This document shows, piece after piece, positions 1 through 5,080 of a stretch of DNA of 5,238 bases; position 1 is the stretch's first letter, and each line of letters opens with the position of its first letter. The position numbers and the translations under genes are program-made. Under the pieces are notes generated by a model. The model saw nothing but the letters and a program-made list of their open reading frames with translations, had not been told where the DNA came from and did no database searches. The stretch is from Clostridia bacterium (lineage in GTDB: Bacteria > UBA6262 > WVXT01 > JAUXBS01): assembly GCA_030618495.1 (NCBI GenBank), contig JAUXDE010000111.1, forward strand, positions 1 to 5,238, written 5' to 3'.

Positions 1-919
1 GGGCAAACACGGATGTGGCAAGGGCATCCGCAGCAACCGGGTCGCCTGTAATGATGGTAACGCTGATACATTCCGAATCCGCGGGATACCCCGTGTAAGG
101 GTCCAGTACATGATGATACCTCCTGTTGCCTGAAAAGAAATATCTTTCATAATCACCCGAAGTGAATATACACCTGTCTTCCTTAAACTCCATTGTCGTA
201 AGCATACTGCGCGGTTTCCTGGGATGCCTTATCCCAATCGACCATGGTTTGCCGAACTTATCGCCTGTTACCTGGACGTCTCCCCCCGCATTCACGATGG
301 CATTCCTTATACCCTCATTTTTCAGGACTTCCATTGCCCTGCCGACCGCATATCCCTTAGCAATGCCCCCAAGGGTAATTTTCGTTCCCTTCTTCCTGAA
401 GAGTATCGTTTTCTTATCCTTGTTCAATACGACATTCCTGTAGTCCACCTTTTTTAGCGCCTTTGACAGCAAGCCTGTTTCAGGCACGGAGTATTTCCTG
501 TTCTCCCCGGAAAAACCCCAGAGTTCAAGAAGCGGGGTAACAGAAATATCAAAAACGCCCTCCGTAAGCCTGCCGTACCCTAACGCCTTATCTACAACAA
601 AGAACAGTTCGTCCGACACGGTAACGGGCTTCCGTTGAGCGTCTTTATTTACCTCCGACAGCTCCGAGTCTTCCCCGGGCCCGGCAATGCCGTCTATTCT
701 TCTTATCTCGGCGAACGCCTTCTCTATCGCTTTCTCCGCAGGCTCCTTTTTGCGGCATGCAACGGTTATCTCTACAACGGTATCCATCAGAAACTCATGC
801 TTGAACACAAGGCTCCTGTTGTCACTGCAGGAAATACACGCCGGCAGTATAACTGCAAGAATGACTATTGATGAATGCATGAATAGCTTGGTGTTTCTGA
901 AAGGTTTTTTTGTTTTCAT
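1..919 (-). CDS. apbE: ApbE-family FAD:protein FMN transferase, lipoprotein (3' end cut by window)
   Basis: ApbE enzymes move FMN from FAD onto a Ser or Thr of target proteins such as RnfG/NqrC-type subunits, usually outside the cytoplasmic membrane. I translated 306 residues before the window edge. The N-terminus is basic, then hydrophobic (about 12-27), and ends in a lipobox-like LPAC with Cys28 as the likely lipidated residue. Family landmarks follow in order: EGVFDISVTPLLELWGF (120-136), GGIAKGYAVGRAM (184-196), NAGGD (210-214), TSGDYERYF (253-261), HHVLDPYTGYP (269-279) and DALAT (298-302), whose Asp and Thr match the Mg-binding pair of the family. Family members are usually about 330-350 residues, so only the last few dozen residues are missing. 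The ATG at 919 has AGGAAG seven bases upstream, inside the end of the previous gene, and lies one base after that gene's stop. The flavinylation target is not in view. Family assignment is firm; lipidation is inferred. Confidence 0.94.
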   Translation of the reverse strand, partial: MKTKKPFRNTKLFMHSSIVILAVILPACISCSDNRSLVFKHEFLMDTVVEITVACRKKEPAEKAIEKAFAEIRRIDGIAGPGEDSELSEVNKDAQRKPVTVSDELFFVVDKALGYGRLTEGVFDISVTPLLELWGFSGENRKYSVPETGLLSKALKKVDYRNVVLNKDKKTILFRKKGTKITLGGIAKGYAVGRAMEVLKNEGIRNAIVNAGGDVQVTGDKFGKPWSIGIRHPRKPRSMLTTMEFKEDRCIFTSGDYERYFFSGNRRYHHVLDPYTGYPADSECISVTIITGDPVAADALATSVFA

Positions 920-920
920 C

Positions 921-1277
921 TTACTTCTTCCTGTTTTTGAGGTAATCATCCAGCTCTTCAGGACTTGAAATCATCACATCATACCATCCGCCATATCGCT
1001 CGCAATCGGGTGGATTATGTCTTCGGCACCTGCCCGGCCTGTTATTATAATTACTGCATAAATTGTTCTTATCCAGGTAGATACACCTGCCCTTAATCAA
1101 TGTATACCATTTATGATTTCTTATGCACACATTAACCGTATCATACATTATCTCCCACTTGAGTTCTGAGATTTCTTCTTTACTCTTCGGCTTGGTAATC
1201 ATAAGAGCAAGGTCATGACAACAAATAGCGGGACAATCACTGCACATATCTACTGTAGTCTTTTTTTTCTTCTTCAT
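921..1277 (-). CDS. YkgJ-family cysteine-cluster (putative Zn/Fe-binding) protein
   Basis: This is a 118-residue soluble protein of the YkgJ/UPF0153 type, a family thought to chelate zinc or an iron-sulfur cluster, with no settled biochemical role. After a run of lysines (K2-K6), cysteines lie at 12, 15, 19 and 20 (a CxxCxxxCC cluster). A second set follows at C65, C74, C84 and C92 in the stretch GRCIYLD...LCSNY...RPGRCR, which is the usual C-terminal half of the family pattern. C51 is an extra cysteine. The ATG at 1277 has a GGAG-type ribosome binding site about eight bases upstream. A gap of about 50 bases separates it from thiE, with no hairpin terminator visible, and apbE starts one base after its stop, so it probably belongs to the thi transcript. 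Its base composition looks more AT-rich than the thi genes. A role in metal or cluster handling for the thiamin enzymes or for ApbE is speculation from position only. Confidence 0.85.
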   Translation of the reverse strand: MKKKKKTTVDMCSDCPAICCHDLALMITKPKSKEEISELKWEIMYDTVNVCIRNHKWYTLIKGRCIYLDKNNLCSNYNNRPGRCRRHNPPDCERYGGWYDVMISSPEELDDYLKNRKK

Positions 1278-1327
1278 GGACTGAACTCCATTCTCATTAT
1301 TCTTGTTAATTTCAGATTAAAAAGAAG

Positions 1328-1972
1328 CTATGGTTCAACCTCACCCCACGTATTGAACACAGCCCTTACTTTTTCCCTGATGTTTTCCGCTTCGGTTATT
1401 TCTGTAACAAGGCTTATGCACCTGGCTCCGGCTTTTATGACTTCATTAATGTTGTGTTCCTTGATCCCGCCTATTGCCACAAACGGCAGGTTTATATTCT
1501 TTACTACGTAACTGATGTACCCCGTACCTACAGGACTGCAGACGCCTTCCTTGGTACGGGTTTCAAAGACAGGGCCTACCCCGATGTAATCGGCGCCCGC
1601 TTCAGCCGCCTCCCGGGCCTGGGCGGGGTTATGCGTGGAAACTCCGATAAACATGTCTTTTCCTATCAAACCGCGAACTTCTCTTAAGGGCAGGTCTTCC
1701 TGCCCTATGTGGACACCGTCCGCGTCCGTGAGCACCGCAAGGTCAACATCATCGTTCACTATGAAAAGAGCGTTATATTTTCTTGTAAGTTCCCGGATTA
1801 ATACGCATTCGTCGTACTTCACGCTCTTCACCCTGCGCTTTTCACGGTATTGAATAATTTTTATCCCCGCTTCAAGCATTTCCTCCACCACGTACCCGGT
1901 ACTCCTCCCCCTGCTGCGCTCAAAACAGGTGATACCGTAAACCTGGTGTTCAAAGAATTTCCTAAGGTCCAT
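1328..1972 (-). CDS. thiE: Thiamin phosphate synthase ThiE
   Basis: ThiE condenses 4-amino-5-hydroxymethyl-2-methylpyrimidine diphosphate with thiazole phosphate to give thiamin phosphate in the cytoplasm. The 214-residue product is the normal length for this TIM-barrel enzyme. Visible motifs, in order, are QYREK (41-45), which binds the pyrimidine and diphosphate; VNDDVDLA (72-79); DGVHIGQEDLP (85-95), with the Mg-binding Asp93; GVSTHN (110-115); ADYIGVGPVFETRTKE (127-142); and AIGGI near the C-terminus, which binds phosphate. Near the end CISLVTEI replaces the more common VAVVSAI-like strand, a conservative variation. The ATG at 1972 lies inside the last codons of thiH, giving an 11-base overlap, with AAGGA six bases upstream, so translation is probably coupled. 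No fused ThiD or ThiM domain is present. Confidence 0.97.
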   Translation of the reverse strand: MDLRKFFEHQVYGITCFERSRGRSTGYVVEEMLEAGIKIIQYREKRRVKSVKYDECVLIRELTRKYNALFIVNDDVDLAVLTDADGVHIGQEDLPLREVRGLIGKDMFIGVSTHNPAQAREAAEAGADYIGVGPVFETRTKEGVCSPVGTGYISYVVKNINLPFVAIGGIKEHNINEVIKAGARCISLVTEITEAENIREKVRAVFNTWGEVEP

Positions 1973-2975
1973 TCTTTATCCTTCTCCAGTCAGTGAAAAC
2001 AGGGTCAAAGTTTTTTGCCTTGAGTATGGAAACCACTTCCCTTACCGACCGCCTGTCCCTTACGTCAAACTGTGTGTCATTTTCGCCTGTACCCGTATAC
2101 CCGCCTACCGAAGTGCGCGATGCCGCGGAAATCCTCGTAACGCCGATTCCAAGGGCATGGTCACGCAGTTTTTCACCCTCCCTCGTGGACAGGTTTATCC
2201 CGACCCTGGGGAACAGTATGCGGGCAAGGCACATAAGCTTTATAAGCGTAAGGTCGGAAACGTTAATGGATTTGAACTTCGTCCCCGGTACGCTCAGTAT
2301 TCTCGGAAACGAGAGGCTGTATTCAACACCCGGATAATTCCTTTCCATGCAACTGAGGTGCTTGAATAGCTCATGGATATCCTCCGCCACGTCCCATAGT
2401 CCCAGAAGCGCCCCCATGGATATATTCCTTATGCCTGATTTTGCGATACGCTCCGGCGTCAGGTAGCGGTATTCATAGTCGCTCTTCTTCCCGGTAGGAT
2501 GGAGGTAACTGTAACGCTTTCTGTTATAGGTCTCCTGGTAAACGGTTACGCCGTCCACTCCCGACCTGTACAACTGCCTGTACTCGTCTTCTGTCATGGG
2601 ATACACTTCAAGGCTTATGCTCGGGAAGTACTCCCCTGCAACTTCAACGGCCTTTTTAATATATGACGGTGGAGTTTGTTTTCGCGAACCGCCGGTCAAC
2701 AGCAGTATATTCTGGATTCCCGCCCCGGAAACCCGCGCCATTTCCCCTGCCATTTCATCGAAAGTAAGTTTTTTCCTTTTTATCCTGAGCCCGTGTCTGA
2801 ACCCGCAGTAAAGACAGCCGTTATCGCAGTAATTGGAAAGGTATATGGGAGCGTAGAGCGAAATGGTCCTTCCGAAAAACCTGCTTGTAATAGTTTTTGC
2901 CTTTACAGCCAGGTCTTCTATTGCCTGGGGGTCTTCATCAGCCAGGATATCTTTTAATTCCGATAGGGTAATCAT
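1962..2975 (-). CDS. thiH: 2-iminoacetate synthase ThiH (radical SAM tyrosine lyase)
   Basis: ThiH cleaves tyrosine with S-adenosylmethionine to dehydroglycine (2-iminoacetate) and p-cresol, supplying the C2-N piece of the thiazole ring to ThiG. The 337-residue product has the radical-SAM cluster CDNGCLYC (Cys50, Cys54, Cys57; CxxxCxxC spacing) after YAPIYLSNY. Further family segments follow: LLLTGGSRKQTP (SAM-binding glycine-rich turn), EVYPM, VTVYQETYN, MGALLGLWD, SLSFPRI and ASRTSVGGY. The oxygen-sensitive ThiH route, rather than ThiO, points to anaerobic growth. It is shorter at the N-terminus than the roughly 377-residue E. coli enzyme. However, the start at 2975 forms an ATGA overlap with the thiG stop and the catalytic barrel appears complete. 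Only a weak purine-rich GAAGA precedes the ATG, which suggests coupling to thiG translation. Its 3' end overlaps thiE. Confidence 0.96.
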   Translation of the reverse strand: MITLSELKDILADEDPQAIEDLAVKAKTITSRFFGRTISLYAPIYLSNYCDNGCLYCGFRHGLRIKRKKLTFDEMAGEMARVSGAGIQNILLLTGGSRKQTPPSYIKKAVEVAGEYFPSISLEVYPMTEDEYRQLYRSGVDGVTVYQETYNRKRYSYLHPTGKKSDYEYRYLTPERIAKSGIRNISMGALLGLWDVAEDIHELFKHLSCMERNYPGVEYSLSFPRILSVPGTKFKSINVSDLTLIKLMCLARILFPRVGINLSTREGEKLRDHALGIGVTRISAASRTSVGGYTGTGENDTQFDVRDRRSVREVVSILKAKNFDPVFTDWRRIKNGP

Positions 2976-3757
2976 TTTTTATCTTCAAAAAGAAACCCCG
3001 TCAGAGGCGAGGACGCGCTTGCGGAATCCTTTTCCTCCCGGGGAGCGCCCAGGTAGGCCGTCCTGCCCGCCTGCACTGCAAGCGCAAACGCTTTTGCAAG
3101 GGCTTTCGGGTTCCCGGCGGTAGCCACCGCGGTATTCAAGAGCACCGCATCGGCTCCCATCTCCATGGATTCCGCCGCCTGTGAAGGAAACCCGAGCCCG
3201 GCGTCAACAACTACCGGCAGGTCAATCTCGTTAATTAATATTTTTATAAATTCCTTCGCCTTAAGCCCGCGGCTGCTTCCTATACAGGAACCAAGGGGCA
3301 TTACCGTAGCGGCGCCCGCCTTTACCAGTTCGCGTGCGGTGTAGAGATCCGGGGACATGTAAGGAAGAGCAACGAACCCTTCCTTTGACAGCATTTCCGT
3401 TGCCTTTACGGTTTCATGATTATCCGGAAGAAGGTACTTGCTGTCGTTTACAACCTCTACCTTGACCCAGTTCCCGTACCCCGATTCCCTGGCAATCCTG
3501 GCTATACGCAGAACCTCCCTGGCATTCCTTGCGCCCGAAGTATTTATCAATAAATTAACGTTCTTCGGTATATACTCAAGAATGTTTTCCTCGTGCCGTT
3601 TGAGGTCTATCCTCCTCAGAGCAACCGTCACCACCTCGGTGCCGCTTGCCTTTATGCAATCGGTTACATCCTTCTTGTTCCTGAACTTGCCCGTCCCGAG
3701 GAACAGGCGGCTCTTAATCTTTTTTCCATCGATGATAAGCGGCTTATCCTTTATCAT
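2972..3757 (-). CDS. thiG: Thiazole synthase ThiG
   Basis: ThiG builds the thiazole phosphate carboxylate from 1-deoxy-D-xylulose 5-phosphate, ThiS thiocarboxylate and the dehydroglycine made by ThiH. The 261-residue product has the normal length and shows LFLGTGKF (18-25), VVTVALRRID (42-51), NTSGARNA (72-79), WVKVEV with the expected Schiff-base Lys99, YLLPDN, MPLGSCIGS, the phosphate-binding VVVDAGLGFPS, GADAVLLNTAVA and AGRTAYLG. The ATG at 3757 directly abuts the thiS stop, and its ribosome binding site lies in the terminal glycine codons of thiS. It overlaps thiH by four bases. ThiG and ThiH commonly act as a complex, which fits this tight coupling. A Ser-rich tail (about 245-252) and a short acidic/basic end are unremarkable. 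Confidence 0.97.
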   Translation of the reverse strand: MIKDKPLIIDGKKIKSRLFLGTGKFRNKKDVTDCIKASGTEVVTVALRRIDLKRHEENILEYIPKNVNLLINTSGARNAREVLRIARIARESGYGNWVKVEVVNDSKYLLPDNHETVKATEMLSKEGFVALPYMSPDLYTARELVKAGAATVMPLGSCIGSSRGLKAKEFIKILINEIDLPVVVDAGLGFPSQAAESMEMGADAVLLNTAVATAGNPKALAKAFALAVQAGRTAYLGAPREEKDSASASSPLTGFLFEDKK

Positions 3758-3958
3758 TTATCCTCCACCCATGAAAGCGATTAACTCCAGCACATCGCCG
3801 TTCCTGAGGCGTTTTTTCTCCCACCTGTTTTTCCCTATAATAACCATGTTAAGTTCGGCAACAACACCGTCCGGATTATCACAGAACTTTCCAATCGCTT
3901 CCGTGAGGCTGATTGAATCAGGCAGTTCTTTTATATCACCGTTTACGGTTACCAACAT
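3758..3958 (-). CDS. thiS: Thiamin biosynthesis sulfur-carrier protein ThiS
   Basis: ThiS is a small beta-grasp (ubiquitin-like) protein. Its C-terminal glycine is adenylated, normally by ThiF, and converted to a thiocarboxylate that donates sulfur to ThiG. The 66-residue product begins MLVTVNGD, has the expected SLTEAI helix and GDVLELIAFMGGG ending, and finishes in Gly-Gly-Gly, so the essential Gly-Gly terminus is intact. The ATG at 3958 has AGGGAG six bases upstream. That site follows directly on the U-tract of the leader terminator, making this the first gene controlled by the riboswitch. No ThiF homologue is present in the window, so the adenylating partner must be encoded elsewhere (for example a ThiF/MoeB-like protein). 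Confidence 0.95.
   Translation of the reverse strand: MLVTVNGDIKELPDSISLTEAIGKFCDNPDGVVAELNMVIIGKNRWEKKRLRNGDVLELIAFMGGG
3761..3766 (-). promoter_or_regulatory. thiG ribosome binding site embedded in the thiS Gly codons
   Basis: The minus strand reads GGAGGA across the last two glycine codons of thiS, followed by the TAA stop and then immediately the thiG ATG. The spacing is short, three bases after GGAGGA, but the match to the anti-Shine-Dalgarno is strong. The same six bases therefore encode the catalytic Gly-Gly tail and position ribosomes for thiG. Confidence 0.75.
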
Positions 3959-3970
3959 TTATTGCTCCCT

Positions 3971-3999
3971 AAAATAAAAACCCCTGTTTCGCAGGGGTT
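3971..3999 (-). terminator. Intrinsic terminator of the TPP riboswitch
   Basis: On the minus strand AACCCCTG, loop CGAAA, CAGGGGTT form a perfect 8-bp hairpin, followed by TTTATTTT. It begins just after the aptamer and ends directly before the thiS ribosome binding site. It is the likely off-switch: TPP binding stabilises the aptamer and lets this hairpin form. Structure is seen directly; regulation is inferred. Confidence 0.88.
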
Positions 4000-4000
4000 G

Positions 4001-4100
<100 letters not shown>

Positions 4101-4103
4101 AGT

Positions 4104-4132
4104 ATTAAACCACAAAATGCCGTTTATGTCAA
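4104..4132 (-). promoter_or_regulatory. Sigma-70-type promoter of the thi operon
   Basis: The minus strand has a perfect -35 box TTGACA (4132-4127), a 17-base spacer, and a -10 box TTTAAT (4109-4104) matching five of six consensus bases. Transcription would start around 4096-4100, at the very first bases of the riboswitch P1 helix. This supports its being the promoter of the riboswitch-led operon. No other promoter is seen between it and thiS. Confidence 0.75.
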
Positions 4133-4276
4133 TAAATAAAAAGAAAAGGCATGGGAATAGGTAATATGAAATGGACATACCCGACTGGTTCCGGGACACA
4201 AGAAATGATGAAAATCAAGAATAGTCCTGCTGTGTAATTAAAACACCGAATGGAATGTTTTCTAACGTGATAAATA

Positions 4277-4471
4277 TTATTTTTTCCTAATTACTTTTAT
4301 ACCTAAATCTTTACAGAGTCCTCTCGCTGTAAATGTGTTTATTTCACGATGCCTGGGCACTGTTGCGGATTTTTCACTTTTTGGATTATAAAACAACGTA
4401 TGTTTTTTCCCTTCTCGTTCAAGGATACAGCCATTTTTTAGAAGATACTTTATTAATTCAGTTCGCTTCAT
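4277..4471 (-). CDS. hicA: HicA-type mRNA interferase toxin
   Basis: HicA toxins have a double-stranded-RNA-binding-like fold and cleave mRNA when freed from HicB. The 64-residue product has the family outline: an N-terminal helix KRTELIKYLLKNGC; GKKHTLFYNP (21-30), with the expected catalytic His24; VPRHREINTFTARG (38-51); and a closing KDLGI. Length is typical. Its ATG overlaps the hicB stop as ATGA, and no good ribosome binding site precedes it, so it is probably translated by coupling to hicB. That arrangement would keep toxin below antitoxin. It is strongly AT-rich compared with the thi genes, as expected for a mobile module. No terminator hairpin is visible after its stop. Confidence 0.92.
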   Translation of the reverse strand: MKRTELIKYLLKNGCILEREGKKHTLFYNPKSEKSATVPRHREINTFTARGLCKDLGIKVIRKK

Positions 4472-4683
4472 ATATTTACTGCAATTCTCTCTTCCAATAC
4501 TTTATTTTGTCCTTTAATAAAATGTTTATAATTCGAATCTAAAACCATTTTAACTGCTTCTTTTAAATTCTCCTTTACTTCTTTAACTGTTTTCCCCTGA
4601 GAATGGGCTCCCGGCAATTCTTTTACATAGCCAGCATACCATTTTTCACTTTTTACAACAACAATTGTATAATTAGTTACCAT
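4468..4683 (-). CDS. hicB: HicB-type antitoxin, short form
   Basis: HicB antitoxins fold like a partial RNase H and bind HicA to block it. The 71-residue product shows a first strand YTIVVVKSEKWYAGYV, the family signature ELPGAHSQGKT (22-32), and an amphipathic helix EVKENLKEAVKMVLD (35-49). It ends there with a short basic tail, so no ribbon-helix-helix or helix-turn-helix DNA-binding domain is present. It is the short, binding-only kind, and autoregulation would need another mechanism or protein. The gene precedes hicA, the reverse of the E. coli hicAB order, and overlaps it by four bases. The ATG at 4683 is fixed by a perfect AGGAGG seven bases upstream. Confidence 0.9.
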   Translation of the reverse strand: MVTNYTIVVVKSEKWYAGYVKELPGAHSQGKTVKEVKENLKEAVKMVLDSNYKHFIKGQNKVLEERIAVNI

Positions 4684-4690
4684 CTACTTG

Positions 4691-4696
4691 CCTCCT
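4691..4696 (-). promoter_or_regulatory. Strong ribosome binding site of hicB
   Basis: A perfect AGGAGG on the minus strand lies seven bases before the hicB ATG. It contrasts with the very poor site before hicA and would favour antitoxin synthesis over toxin. Confidence 0.85.
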
Positions 4697-4709
4697 GTAT
4701 AATGTAATC

Positions 4710-4724
4710 TATAATTTAATTATA
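4710..4724 (-). repeat. Perfect AT palindrome over the hicBA -10 box
   Basis: TATAATTTAATTATA is a perfect 7+1+7 inverted repeat. It includes the -10 hexamer of the hicBA promoter and places another TATAAT on the opposite strand. It could be an operator, but palindromes of only A and T arise readily in such AT-rich DNA, so this is tentative. Confidence 0.4.
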
Positions 4725-4747
4725 TCATAGAAATAGTGTTTTGGCAA
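4719..4747 (-). promoter_or_regulatory. Sigma-70-type promoter of hicBA
   Basis: The minus strand shows TTGCCA (4747-4742, five of six -35 bases), a 17-base spacer, and a perfect TATAAT (4724-4719). Transcription would start near 4712, about 29 bases before the hicB ATG. The -35 box begins only 21 bases after the hgcB stop. Confidence 0.75.
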
Positions 4748-4768
4748 GGAATACATAACTCATAATGC

Positions 4769-5071
4769 TTAACAAAAAGGGTTGCTTGTATCACTTGAAC
4801 AGTCACAGGTGGGCTCCGTGCCTCTCAATGCGCCATTTATAATACCGGCGGCGCATCCTACCCCGGAATCAACGCTTATTGCCTGCTCCGGACAGTTCAT
4901 GGCGCAGGCGCCGCATTCCATGCAGTCGTCCCTGTCAATAATCAACGCCTTCTTATCCCTTATCTCATAGACCGCATGGGGGCACACCTTAACGCACATG
5001 CCGCAGCCGCTGCACTTGGCTGTATCAAGCTTCAGGGTCACAACATTTTTTAAATATTGAAATCTTTTCAT
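4769..5071 (-). CDS. hgcB: HgcB, mercury-methylation [4Fe-4S] ferredoxin
   Basis: HgcB is the ferredoxin partner of HgcA and is thought to return its corrinoid to Co(I) and possibly handle Hg(II). The 100-residue product starts MKRFQYLKNVVTLKLD and holds two clusters: C20-C23-C26-C30 (CSGCGMCVKVCP) and C50-C53-C56-C60. The second contains the characteristic CMECGAC of HgcB. GVGCAAGII follows, with Cys73 at the position of the conserved non-cluster Cys73 reported as essential in HgcB of strain ND132. The C-terminus has RGTEPTCDC and a final lone Cys100, whereas ND132 HgcB ends in two adjacent cysteines. The ATG at 5071 is chosen over an upstream in-frame TTG because AGGA lies five bases before it and the protein then starts where HgcB proteins do. 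It follows the HgcA tail by seven bases. Related ferredoxins exist without hgcA, but the adjacency argues for true HgcB. Confidence 0.9.
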   Translation of the reverse strand: MKRFQYLKNVVTLKLDTAKCSGCGMCVKVCPHAVYEIRDKKALIIDRDDCMECGACAMNCPEQAISVDSGVGCAAGIINGALRGTEPTCDCSSDTSNPFC

Positions 5072-5076
5072 TTTAT

Positions 5077-5080
5077 TCCT
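5077..5080 (-). promoter_or_regulatory. Ribosome binding site of hgcB, overlapping the hgcA stop
   Basis: AGGA on the minus strand shares two bases with the hgcA TAG stop and stands five bases before the hgcB ATG. It decides in favour of that start and implies coupled translation of hgcA and hgcB. Confidence 0.65.

Noticed and set aside
278-293. Possible frameshift in apbE at the run of six G's in the NAGGD motif
   Set aside because: A first reading with seven G's broke the frame. Recounting gives six, and the frame continues cleanly through NAGGDVQVTGD to the window edge.
1-900. Several plus-strand open frames opposite apbE
   Set aside because: The minus-strand frame reads through 306 residues with all ApbE motifs in order. 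The plus-strand frames are its shadows.
3438-3977. Long plus-strand open frame (179 codons) opposite thiG and thiS
   Set aside because: It is fully antisense to two confidently recognised genes and runs into the riboswitch terminator. Its translation resembles no family and lacks a credible ribosome binding site.
4180-4196. Inverted repeat CCCG...CGGG in the hicA-thi spacer, considered as the hicA terminator
   Set aside because: The stem is only four base pairs with an eight-base loop and no U-run on either strand.
4151-4237. 28-residue plus-strand open frame in the spacer between hicA and the thi promoter
   Set aside because: A purine-rich stretch touches the ATG with almost no spacing, and there is no recognisable motif or promoter. 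It is best treated as noncoding.
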